Below, in pieces: positions 1-6,879 of a stretch of DNA of 9,367 bases (position 1 is the first letter of the stretch; each line of letters begins with the position of its first letter). A program made the translations under genes and the position numbers. The DNA is taken from NCBI GenBank assembly GCA_026392135.1, contig JAPLCR010000237.1, positions 3,864-13,230 of the forward strand, written 5' to 3'. The stretch is from Armatimonadota bacterium. GTDB lineage: Bacteria; Armatimonadota; Chthonomonadetes; Chthonomonadales; Chthonomonadaceae. The notes beneath the pieces were generated by a model. That model did no database searches. It was not told where the DNA came from and saw only the letters and a list, made by a program, of their open reading frames with translations.

Positions 1-1
1 C

Positions 2-529
2 AAGGTGGGGGATGTTGTAGTCATTAGCGGAGGCATGGTCACGGGGCGCGACGCGCTACACGGCTACCTTATGGACAACGACTCACCTGTCGATTTGAGC
101 GGCGGTGTAATCTACCACTGTGGTCCCGTCATGCTCAAAGACGAAGCAGGTAAGTGGCACGTCAAGGCGGCGGGTCCCACTACTAGCATTCGCGAAGAGC
201 CGTATCAGGCGGACATCCTCAAAAAGTTCGGATTGCGCGTCGTCATAGGTAAGGGCGGTATGGGCAAAAAAACCTCCAAGGGGCTTCAAGAGTCCGGGGC
301 TGTCTATCTCAATGCGATTGGTGGGGCGGCGCAGTTCTACGCCGAAAAAGTAAAAGAGGTCACGGGTGTAGCCTTCCTTGAGGAGTTTGGTGTTCCCGAA
401 GCGATGTGGCAGTTGCAGGTCGAAGACTTCATCGCAATCGTCACGATGGACAGCCATGGAAACAGCCTACACGCGGAGGTGGAGAATGAGAGCGGTAAAC
501 GGCTAGAGTTGGTTGGAGCAAAAAGCTAG
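2..529 (+). CDS. Fumarate hydratase (class I, Fe-S type) beta subunit, 5'-truncated by window edge
   Basis: This is the C-terminal-type (beta) domain of a class I fumarase or tartrate dehydratase, which works with an alpha domain carrying a 4Fe-4S cluster to interconvert fumarate and L-malate in the cytoplasm. Counting the GTG codon at 5-7 as residue 1, the landmarks are RDALHGYL at 15-22, YHCGP at 37-41, AGPTTSIR at 56-63, GKGGM at 82-86 and EFGVPEAMW at 127-135. All are characteristic of the family. The frame is open to the window edge and the GTG at 5 is internal, because family members start before the KVGD segment. The real start and the alpha subunit should therefore lie upstream. About 175 residues are visible against roughly 185-200 for a complete separate beta subunit, so little is missing. 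It lies 12 nt upstream of two chelatase genes. Fumarase and tartrate dehydratase cannot be told apart from this fragment; fumarase is more likely. Confidence 0.92.
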   Translation, partial: KVGDVVVISGGMVTGRDALHGYLMDNDSPVDLSGGVIYHCGPVMLKDEAGKWHVKAAGPTTSIREEPYQADILKKFGLRVVIGKGGMGKKTSKGLQESGAVYLNAIGGAAQFYAEKVKEVTGVAFLEEFGVPEAMWQLQVEDFIAIVTMDSHGNSLHAEVENESGKRLELVGAKS

Positions 530-541
530 AATGGTGACACA

Positions 542-1027
542 ATGACCGGAGTAATTCTGTTTGCACACGGCTCTCTGTTGTGCGGGGCAGGACAGTCGCT
601 ACTCGCCCACGCGCAGCGTCTACGCGAGATGGGTATTGCGCCAATCGTGGAGGTGGGCTATCTCAACTATAGCGAGCCGCGCTTTTTAGCGGCAGTCGCC
701 CGATGTGCAGAACAGGGCGCGACCCATATCATCGTAACCCCCTACTTCCTAATACCGGGGAAATTCGTATCCATCGACCTGCCGAAAGCGGTTGCAGAGG
801 CACAGAGCAAGTTTCCTGCGCTCGACTACACAGTAGTGCCTGCACTTGGGTTCGACGAGCGATTGGCAGACGCGCTTATCACCTCGGCAAATGGCGCACG
901 CCCCTCAGAGGCATGGGGGGAGGCTTTAGAAGAGTCCGTAGCATTTTGCCGCGCCCTGCCGGAGTGCCCCCTCTATGCGACAGTCGCCTGCCCCCATAAA
1001 CCAGAACGAACGGAGGCGATAGCCTAA
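542..1027 (+). CDS. cbiX: CbiX/SirB-family class II chelatase, first of a tandem pair (one active-site His replaced)
   Basis: This is a 161-residue protein of the CbiX/SirB fold, a family that inserts Co2+ or Fe2+ into sirohydrochlorin for cobalamin or sirohaem synthesis. The N-terminal beta strand ends in the signature AHGS, with H9. The block PIVEVGYLNYSEP (34-46) and the EQGAT...PYFL segment (57-70) match small CbiX proteins. The second metal-binding His of the family, expected in the G-x-H-V..DLP motif, is Phe here (GKFVSIDLP, F75). The C-terminal tail (about 120-161, with C, H and K near the end) is longer than in roughly 120-130-residue CbiXS proteins. The ATG at 542 follows a weak GGTGA (533-537). 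The stop overlaps the ATG of the next chelatase by one base, so the two are probably translationally coupled. It may be a partner or regulatory subunit rather than a complete enzyme; that role is inferred. The metal (Co or Fe) cannot be read from the sequence. Confidence 0.84.
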   Translation: MTGVILFAHGSLLCGAGQSLLAHAQRLREMGIAPIVEVGYLNYSEPRFLAAVARCAEQGATHIIVTPYFLIPGKFVSIDLPKAVAEAQSKFPALDYTVVPALGFDERLADALITSANGARPSEAWGEALEESVAFCRALPECPLYATVACPHKPERTEAIA

Positions 1028-1029
1028 TG
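1012..1029 (+). promoter_or_regulatory. Ribosome binding site and TAATG stop-start overlap of the chelatase pair
   Basis: GGAGG at 1012-1016 lies inside the end of the first chelatase gene, ten bases before the ATG at 1027-1029. The TAA of the first gene (1025-1027) shares its last A with that ATG. This arrangement is typical of translational coupling and supports equal production of the two proteins. Confidence 0.7.
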
Positions 1030-1401
1030 TCAAGAGTCGCTCTACTTGTGTTAGTGCATGGTAGCCCCCGTCCTACCGCCAATGAGGAGATGTTCAAGGT
1101 AGTAGAGCGCGTTCGTATCCGAAACCTCTACCCGATTGTTCAGGTCGGCTTTCTGGAGTGCAACGAACCCGACATCGCTAAGGCGATAGACCTCTGCGTG
1201 GAGCAGGGTGCAACGGAGATTCGTGCCGTCCCCTATTTCCTACACACTGGAACCCATGTCGCGCAAGACCTTCCCGAACTGCTGGAAGCGGGGGGTAAGC
1301 GTCACCCACAAACTACGTTTCTGCTCGGTGACTTCTTGGGGCGTTCACGCCACCTTACAGATATACTGGCGGAGAGAACACGCTCCACAGAGTGTCCGTA
1401 G
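1027..1401 (+). CDS. cbiX: CbiX/SirB-family sirohydrochlorin chelatase, second of a tandem pair (both His present)
   Basis: This 124-residue protein has the length and layout of the small homodimeric CbiXS chelatases that insert Co2+ (or Fe2+) into sirohydrochlorin. The first strand ends in VHGS with H11. The second metal-site histidine is present in GTHVAQDLP (H77), with an extra H73 nearby. It is clearly a paralogue of the preceding gene: they share PIV-x-VG-[YF]-L, EP, EQGAT-x-I, PYFL and DLP at the same spacing. Translation starts at the ATG of a TAATG stop-start overlap, with GGAGG at 1012-1016 ten bases upstream inside the first gene. With its neighbour it looks like a two-gene version of the duplicated two-lobe chelatases (CbiXL, SirB). 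It lacks any His-rich or Fe-S tail. The choice between cobaltochelatase and ferrochelatase is open, because no other cobalamin or sirohaem gene is in view. Confidence 0.86.
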   Translation: MSRVALLVLVHGSPRPTANEEMFKVVERVRIRNLYPIVQVGFLECNEPDIAKAIDLCVEQGATEIRAVPYFLHTGTHVAQDLPELLEAGGKRHPQTTFLLGDFLGRSRHLTDILAERTRSTECP

Positions 1402-1412
1402 GCAAGCTACGG
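1396..1412 (+). repeat. Small perfect hairpin over the stop codon of the second chelatase gene
   Basis: CCGTAG (1396-1401) and CTACGG (1407-1412) are perfect reverse complements around the 5-nt loop GCAAG, and the stem contains the stop codon (1399-1401). No T-tract follows, so it is not a standard intrinsic terminator. GGCAAGC (1401-1407) could instead pair with GCTTGCC (1481-1487), so alternative folds are possible. Confidence 0.5.
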
Positions 1413-1618
1413 CGCAGTTCCCCTCATGTGCAAACCCGTTACCCGTGCCGCGGACAGCGGAGTATGGGCTTCGGAGAGGAGCTTGCCTGCACTGTCAGCC
1501 TTGCCAGAACAGCCCCTTCTCCTGCATATAGGAGTAAGAGTCCCCGCAAGGCAGGATGAGTGACGGACGAAGGCAAGCCTCCCGCAATCCAATTCACATC
1601 ATTAGGACGCAAATAAAA
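1402..1618 (+). other. Hairpin-rich leader upstream of the DUF4965 gene, unidentified
   Basis: This 217-nt stretch has no convincing gene. Several pairings can be drawn by eye. GGCAAGC (1401-1407) pairs with GCTTGCC (1481-1487). A hairpin at 1442-1468 has ten pairs, including two G-U pairs, and a two-base bulge. CTCCT (1519-1523) pairs with AGGAG (1530-1534). GGCAAGC recurs at 1572-1578. A TTGCCA box (1501-1506) resembles a -35 element, but the best -10 candidate (TATAGG, 1527-1532) is poor and badly spaced. ACTGT (1491-1495) and GCCAGAACAGCC (1503-1514) recall fragments of cobalamin riboswitches, but the rest of that fold is missing. It could be an untranslated leader with regulatory structure, or chance pairing in GC-rich DNA. 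Confidence 0.35.
1442..1468 (+). repeat. Bulged hairpin in the DUF4965 gene leader
   Basis: CCCGTG (1442-1447) pairs with TATGGG (1463-1468) through four Watson-Crick and two G-U pairs. It continues as CCGC (1448-1451) with GCGG (1457-1460) around the 5-nt loop GGACA, leaving A1461 and G1462 as a bulge. It is the most stable-looking element of the leader. No known RNA family was recognised. Confidence 0.4.
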
Positions 1619-3700
1619 ATGAATCTCTCTCTACTCTGCACCACACTCATGCTGGCACTTATGCCACTGCACACCCCAAAGGAGAGTCCCGTGTCCTTTC
1701 GTCCGCCCGCTGTTCCGCTCATCACGCACGACCCCTATTTCAGCGTCTGGTCTTTTAATGACCGCCTAACAGACGATTGGGCACGGCACTGGACGGGAGC
1801 CGTAAATGCGATGTGCGGTATGGCGAACATCGACGGCAAAAGTTACCGATTCCTCGCCCCACAACCCAACGAAGCCCCTGCTCTCACACAGGTTGGGCTA
1901 GAGATCACACCGACGCGAACCACCTACCAGTTCGAGGGTGCAGGTGTACACCTCACGCTAACCTATCTTAGTCCGCTTCTTCCTGATGACCTTGAACTCA
2001 TCAGTCGCCCTGTCACCTACGTCCTCACAGAAGTAAAAGCTTTAGACGGAAAAGTACACAATGTGACGCTCTACTTCGATATATCCGGTGAACTCGTTGT
2101 CAATCAGCCAGAACAACAGATCACTTGGGGACGATATCAGATTGGCGAACAAGAGGCACTCAGAATGGGAACGCAACAACAGCCGGTTCTGGAAAAGGCG
2201 GGCGACAACCTGCGGATAGATTGGGGTTACTGCTACCTCTCCAGCAAGCGGGGTGCGAACGTCAAGAACGTGATTTCTGACGACCAGACCACGCGCCGCG
2301 GCTTCGCCGCGAACGGGAAAATTCCCAACAGCGACGATATGCGCCATCCACGCCCCGCAAACGACATCTGGCCCGTTATGGCGCACACCTGCAACCTCGG
2401 AGCCGTATCCGCGCACCCCGTCACGCACCACTTCCTCATCGCCTACGACGACCTCTTCGCAATAGAGTACTTCAACCGCAAAACGCGCCCCTACTGGCGA
2501 CGCAAAGGCGCAGAGATAGACGAGCCTTTGCGGAAAGCAGAGGAGGAGCTGTCCACAATTCTGGAGCGATGTAAAAAGTTCGACGCGGAGATAACGGCAG
2601 ACCTCAAGCGAATTGGAGGGGACGACTATGCCCAACTCGCCGCTCTCGCCTACCGCCAAGCCATCTCCGCGCACAAACTCGTGGTAGACGCGGACGGAAC
2701 CCTGCTCTACTTCTCGAAAGAGAGTTTTAGCAACGGCTGTATCGGCACAGTGGATGTCACCTATCCTTCGTCGCCCCTCTTCTTGCTCTTGAACACGACA
2801 CTGCTGAAGGCGCAGCTCACGCCCTTACTCAACTACGCTGGCTCGGAGCGGTGGCACTTTCCATTTGCCCCTCACGACCTCGGAACGTACCCAAAAGCAA
2901 ATGGACAGGTCTACGGCGGAGGCGAGCGCACAGAGCAAGACCAGATGCCCGTAGAAGAGTGCGGGAATATGCTCATTATGGTGGCGGCACTTGCAAAAAG
3001 GGAAGGGAATGCCGACTATGCTAAACACTACTGGAACACGCTAACTAAGTGGGCGAACTACTTAAAAGAGCGTGGCTTAGACCCCGAAAATCAACTCTGC
3101 ACCGACGACTTCGCAGGGCACCTCGCGCATAACACAAACCTATCGCTCAAGGCGATCATGGCACTGGGAGGCTATTCGCAGATGTGCGAGAAGCTAGGCA
3201 GGGCGGAGGAGGCGAAAGAGTATCGCGAAACCGCTGAGAAGATGGCGAAGCGGTGGGTTAAGATGGCGAACGATGGCGACCACTATCGCCTTGCGTTTGA
3301 CCGCGCCAATACGTGGAGCCAGAAGTACAACCTCGTGTGGGACAAACTGCTCGGCTTGAACCTCTTCCCCGCCGATGTGGCTAAAAAAGAGGTCGCCTAC
3401 TATAAAACCAAGCAAAACAGATATGGGCTACCCCTCGACAATCGCAAAGAGTACACAAAGCTCGACTGGATCGTCTGGACGGCAACGCTGACCGACAACC
3501 GTGCCGACTTCAAGTCGCTGGTTGAGCCTATCTACCGCTTCCTGCAAGAGTCGCCAAGCCGTGTCCCCATGACCGACTGGTACGAAACAGTTAGCGGACG
3601 ACAGACAGGCTTTCAGGCACGTTCCGTCGTCGGCGGGGTCTATATTCCCCTACTCGCCGACTCCGCACTGTGGGCGAAATGGCACTCCCGATCAAAATAA
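1619..3700 (+). CDS. Exported GtaA-type protein (DUF4964/DUF5127/DUF4965/DUF1793), putative glutaminase
   Basis: This 693-residue protein belongs to the family of fungal secreted glutaminase GtaA, which is also widespread in polysaccharide-degrading bacteria, where its substrate is mostly untested. An N-terminal hydrophobic stretch (about 3-17) suggests a signal peptide. The N-terminal DUF4964 region begins with PLITHDPYFSVWS (about 33-45). A beta-rich DUF5127 part follows to about residue 330. The C-terminal DUF4965/DUF1793 six-hairpin alpha barrel has HKLVVDADG, FAPHDLGTYP (416-425), MPVEECGNM (443-451), TDDFAGHLAHN (495-505), LDWIVWTA (615-622) and VVGGVYIPLL. The ATG at 1619 was chosen because it puts the hydrophobic stretch at the N-terminus and has AGGA (1604-1607) upstream. 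An in-frame ATG at 1556, with AAGG at 1548-1551, would add 21 residues with several Arg/Lys, giving a more typical positive n-region, so it remains possible. Deamidation of glutamine in the periplasm or outside the cell is inferred from the family name; a glycosidase-like role is also conceivable because of the six-hairpin fold. Confidence 0.86.
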   Translation: MNLSLLCTTLMLALMPLHTPKESPVSFRPPAVPLITHDPYFSVWSFNDRLTDDWARHWTGAVNAMCGMANIDGKSYRFLAPQPNEAPALTQVGLEITPTRTTYQFEGAGVHLTLTYLSPLLPDDLELISRPVTYVLTEVKALDGKVHNVTLYFDISGELVVNQPEQQITWGRYQIGEQEALRMGTQQQPVLEKAGDNLRIDWGYCYLSSKRGANVKNVISDDQTTRRGFAANGKIPNSDDMRHPRPANDIWPVMAHTCNLGAVSAHPVTHHFLIAYDDLFAIEYFNRKTRPYWRRKGAEIDEPLRKAEEELSTILERCKKFDAEITADLKRIGGDDYAQLAALAYRQAISAHKLVVDADGTLLYFSKESFSNGCIGTVDVTYPSSPLFLLLNTTLLKAQLTPLLNYAGSERWHFPFAPHDLGTYPKANGQVYGGGERTEQDQMPVEECGNMLIMVAALAKREGNADYAKHYWNTLTKWANYLKERGLDPENQLCTDDFAGHLAHNTNLSLKAIMALGGYSQMCEKLGRAEEAKEYRETAEKMAKRWVKMANDGDHYRLAFDRANTWSQKYNLVWDKLLGLNLFPADVAKKEVAYYKTKQNRYGLPLDNRKEYTKLDWIVWTATLTDNRADFKSLVEPIYRFLQESPSRVPMTDWYETVSGRQTGFQARSVVGGVYIPLLADSALWAKWHSRSK

Positions 3701-3717
3701 AATAGGAGGTTGTTCCT
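3701..3717. other. Convergent 17-nt gap between two genes
   Basis: Only 17 nt separate the TAA of the DUF4965 gene (3698-3700, + strand) from the TAG of the hybrid kinase (3718-3720, - strand). No hairpin followed by a T-tract is visible for either direction, so transcription must end inside the facing gene or by a factor-dependent mechanism. Confidence 0.6.
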
Positions 3718-6700
3718 CTACGCCGCTGAGCGCATAGAACTCTGCAAATACTCGCGCAGACTGTTGCATAACCTATCACGTTCCACAACAATCTGCGCGA
3801 ATAGTGAAGAGACCTCGCTTAAATCTCCCGACTTTCCAACAAGCTCTAGTGCTTGACACACCTCTCCCATCGGATGAGCGGCGATACTACGGCAACTCCC
3901 TTTGAGCAGGTGGGCAGATGCGCCAACTTTTGTAGCACTTCCAACAGAGATAGCACTCTGCACCGCCTCTACCTGTTCACCTACTGCGTCCAAGAAGAGT
4001 TCTACCATCTCACATACAAACTCCTCATCCTCTCCACAAAGGTCACGAAGGGCACTAATATCAAAACTTTCTGTTGTGTTCAAGGGCTGCTCCTTCGGAG
4101 AACCACCGAAGTATGTGGTCACGGTTTCTGGTTTGTGGTAGTTTTGTAGGACCGAGTGAAGCTTTTCAGAAGAGATAGGCTTCGAGATATAGTCGTTCAT
4201 GCCAGCATTTAAACACCGCTCCCTGTCCCCCTCCATAGCGTGTGCCGTCATCGCGATGATTGGCGTACTCCTACCCATCGAATCTTCCCGCTCACGGATA
4301 GCACGCGTCGCCATAAAGCCATCCATCACAGGCATCTGTACATCCATAAGAATCACGTCGAACCGCTTCTCTTCCCACAGGGTCACCGCTTCCGCGCCGT
4401 TGCAGGCAACCCATACACTGCAAGCCCACTTCTCCAAGAGCCGTTGCGCGAACTTTTGGTTGACTGCGTTATCCTCGCAAAGCAGAACATTAAGCCCTGG
4501 CAAGGAGCGGAGCAAGCCTACAGATAGGTTTACGGCATCCTTTTCCAAGGCATCTCTCTGTTCGGGGCTTTGCACAATCGTGACGATTTTGTTGAACAGG
4601 TGCGACTGCCGCACGGGCTTCATAAGATAGTCCGTGAACAACACACGGACCTCTAGGGCGACGGCTCCCATAGAGGTAAGCAGGATAATTGGAATCTCCT
4701 TATCGCCAATATCGTTGCGAATGGCTTGCGCCACCATCGCTCCATCCATATCCGGCATCTGCATATCCGTCAATACTAGATCGTAACCGCCCATTCGTAA
4801 GGCTTCCACAGCCTTTCCTCCCTCGTCAAAGCACTCGCTAATGCAGCCCCACGAGCCTAACTGCTCCGACAAAATCCGGCGGTTCACCGCGTTATCGTCC
4901 ACTACCAAAACTCGCAGCCCCGCCAAACACTTGGGAATGAGCCGCCTTGCCCTCTGTACACTCTTAGCCCTTCCCAGTGGCAACTCAAACCAAAACCTAC
5001 TACCTACACCTAACTCACTCTCCACCCCCATCGCCCCGCCCATAATAGAAACCAGTTGACGGCTTATCGTCAGCCCTAAACCTGTACCGCCATAACGACG
5101 GGTCGTTCCGCCATCCACCTGCGTAAAGCTTTCAAAAATAGCGTCCAATCTATCCTGCGGAATTCCTATACCCGTATCGCGCACCTCCATACGGATGTGG
5201 TATCCCTCCTCACTCTCTCCAAGAAGCTTCACTTCCAGAACCACCTCTCCCTTTGCAGTGAACTTGATAGCATTACTCAAAAGATTGGAGAGGATTTGGC
5301 GGATACGCACTTCGTCACCTTGAACCAACTCAGGGCACTCTTCTGGGAGGAGGCAAGCGATCTCAATATGCTTCTCGTGCGCGTTAGGGGCGAGGAGTTC
5401 AGTAGCACTCTCTATCAGTTCACGGAAGGGAAACTCTTGCGTATCAATCTGGAGTTTCCCTGCTTCGATTTTGGAGAAGTCGAGAATGTCATTGATAAGG
5501 GTAAGAAGGGTGTCGGCGGACTGTTGGATAGTCTTAACAAAGTCGTTCTGCTCGTGGTTGAGGGGGGTGTCTCGCAAAAGTTCGGTCATCCCGAGTATAC
5601 CGTTCATAGGAGTGCGTATCTCATGGCTCATATTGGCGAGGAACTCAGACTTCGCTTTGACGGAGGCAAGTGCCATGTCTCTAGCCTTATGGAGGTCGCT
5701 CGCTTGCTCTTGAAGCAGTTGAGACTGTCGCTCTGTGTACGCTTGGGAGGCTTCCAGCTGCGCGTTGTAGGCTTTCAGTTTCTGTTCGGCTACTCTTCGT
5801 TCGGTAATATCAGCAACCATGATGATATAGCCTGTCGACAGAGCCGTTCCCAGATCAAGAGCGTACCATGTCCACTCGTAGTGCGTCGTACCGCCAGTTG
5901 CCTCAACCTCCCAATCCAACCTCCGTTCCTTGCGGAGCCGCTCTAAGGTGATAGTCGCAGGCAACACGCTGTCCACAGGTTTCCCTAGCGAATCGGCATG
6001 GGTTTCACCCAGCATCGCAAAAGCGTGCAGGTTCATATCCAGCAACATACCCCGTTCATCCACCAAAAGCACGCCCTCCCTCATTCTATCAAAAACAACC
6101 TCACGGGCAATGGGAGAGACCGTAAACATCTGATAACGTGTCAAAGCGATGAGCGTGAATACAGCGGTAGGGGTACAGAGGATACAGGTGTAGTCAAAAG
6201 GAACGTCTATCCAGTGGAAGAGGTTCGCGAACACGCCAATGCTAGGGACAGCCGCGCCTAGCAGAATCACGCCAGATTGACGGCGGTACAACTTAGGGGC
6301 ACGCCATGACTTCAGCGCAAGCACGCAAATCATTGTAATGGATTCGAGGAGCGAGTACTGATTATCCCACTCCAAAACAGCACCCGAATGGAAGACAAAC
6401 AGGTGAAAACCTCTATACTCTATAACATCCAAACTGCTCAAACCGATATGATGCCACCCATTCGTAAGCAAAAATATCGCCATAAAGGTCGGCTCTAGGG
6501 CAAGCAGGAAGTAGCCCCAACGCGGTATTTTGAAGGCAGGGCTATTATAACAGAGCGCGAATAAGAGGAAGGATGGAACCGTAAAGAAGCAACCGATATT
6601 CTTAACGATGAACCATACATATTTGGTATGTGCAGCGGAAGCGGTCAACTCTCCGATATAGCAAAATGTCCAGAGGCTAAGGCAGAATGAGCCAAGGGAA

Positions 6701-6819
6701 AAAGCTGTAGCGACAGTCCCCGCTGTTTTCCGCATACGCCAAGCGGTACAGGAGGCGTATAGCGAAAGAGACGCGCACACTCCAAGCAGGAGGTACAACC
6801 CAAGAACGTGCAGAGGCAT
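3718..6819 (-). CDS. Hybrid histidine kinase: 7TM sensor-PAS-HisKA-HATPase-REC-REC-HPt
   Basis: This 1033-residue inner-membrane phosphorelay kinase passes phosphate His to Asp to His within one chain. Residues 1-230 hold about seven hydrophobic segments of the histidine-kinase 7TM sensor type, with no large periplasmic domain. A PAS domain (about 240-340) and a coiled coil (about 340-385) follow. The HisKA domain has the H-box MSHEIRTPMNG with H399. The ATPase has N512/N516, DTGIGIP (548-554), an F-box ESFTQVDGG and GGTGLGL (577-583). Receiver 1 has D641/D642, D685, T715 and K734. Receiver 2 has E782/D783, D826, T858 and K880. The HPt domain has AHLLKGS with H970. Every phosphotransfer residue is present, so it should be active. 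GAGGAG (complement of 6826-6831) lies six bases before the ATG and fixes the start. It is 60 nt downstream of the DUF1385 gene and probably cotranscribed. No output regulator is in the window, so HPt probably hands phosphate to a distant response regulator. The signal is unknown. Confidence 0.95.
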   Translation of the reverse strand: MPLHVLGLYLLLGVCASLSLYASCTAWRMRKTAGTVATAFSLGSFCLSLWTFCYIGELTASAAHTKYVWFIVKNIGCFFTVPSFLLFALCYNSPAFKIPRWGYFLLALEPTFMAIFLLTNGWHHIGLSSLDVIEYRGFHLFVFHSGAVLEWDNQYSLLESITMICVLALKSWRAPKLYRRQSGVILLGAAVPSIGVFANLFHWIDVPFDYTCILCTPTAVFTLIALTRYQMFTVSPIAREVVFDRMREGVLLVDERGMLLDMNLHAFAMLGETHADSLGKPVDSVLPATITLERLRKERRLDWEVEATGGTTHYEWTWYALDLGTALSTGYIIMVADITERRVAEQKLKAYNAQLEASQAYTERQSQLLQEQASDLHKARDMALASVKAKSEFLANMSHEIRTPMNGILGMTELLRDTPLNHEQNDFVKTIQQSADTLLTLINDILDFSKIEAGKLQIDTQEFPFRELIESATELLAPNAHEKHIEIACLLPEECPELVQGDEVRIRQILSNLLSNAIKFTAKGEVVLEVKLLGESEEGYHIRMEVRDTGIGIPQDRLDAIFESFTQVDGGTTRRYGGTGLGLTISRQLVSIMGGAMGVESELGVGSRFWFELPLGRAKSVQRARRLIPKCLAGLRVLVVDDNAVNRRILSEQLGSWGCISECFDEGGKAVEALRMGGYDLVLTDMQMPDMDGAMVAQAIRNDIGDKEIPIILLTSMGAVALEVRVLFTDYLMKPVRQSHLFNKIVTIVQSPEQRDALEKDAVNLSVGLLRSLPGLNVLLCEDNAVNQKFAQRLLEKWACSVWVACNGAEAVTLWEEKRFDVILMDVQMPVMDGFMATRAIREREDSMGRSTPIIAMTAHAMEGDRERCLNAGMNDYISKPISSEKLHSVLQNYHKPETVTTYFGGSPKEQPLNTTESFDISALRDLCGEDEEFVCEMVELFLDAVGEQVEAVQSAISVGSATKVGASAHLLKGSCRSIAAHPMGEVCQALELVGKSGDLSEVSSLFAQIVVERDRLCNSLREYLQSSMRSAA

Positions 6820-6879
6820 TTCGGTCTCCTCAAGAAGCCCATTTGCGAAGAGGGCGGTTTTGGCTTCAGTAAAGGAGTG
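6820..6879 (-). promoter_or_regulatory. Gap between DUF1385 gene and kinase with strong ribosome binding site
   Basis: This 60-nt spacer carries GAGGAG on the - strand (complement of 6826-6831), six bases before the kinase ATG. GAAGCC (6834-6839) and GGCTTC (6862-6867) form a 6-bp inverted repeat with a 22-nt loop. It has no T-tract and looks too weak to separate the two genes into different transcripts. Confidence 0.5.

Noticed and set aside
531..545. Four-codon open frame (ATG at 531, TGA at 543-545) overlapping the start of the first chelatase
   Set aside because: It is too short to mean anything on its own, and start-stop overlaps of this size occur by chance.
1491..1514. Cobalamin-riboswitch-like pieces (ACTGT and GCCAGAACAGCC) next to chelatase genes
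   Set aside because: The upstream core (a clear GGTGnAAATCC-type box and CCCGC kissing loop at proper spacing) is not present, and the downstream gene is not a B12-related gene. A covariance-model search would settle it.
2042..2674. - strand open frame (210 codons) within the DUF4965 gene
   Set aside because: It is antisense to a well-supported coding region, with no recognisable motif and a Val/Leu/Arg/Gly-rich shadow composition.
5197..5946. Long + strand open frame (249 codons) inside the kinase region
   Set aside because: It lies antisense to the HisKA/HATPase part of the hybrid kinase, whose motifs are all intact. Its translation resembles no family I recognise and has the look of a reverse-frame shadow.
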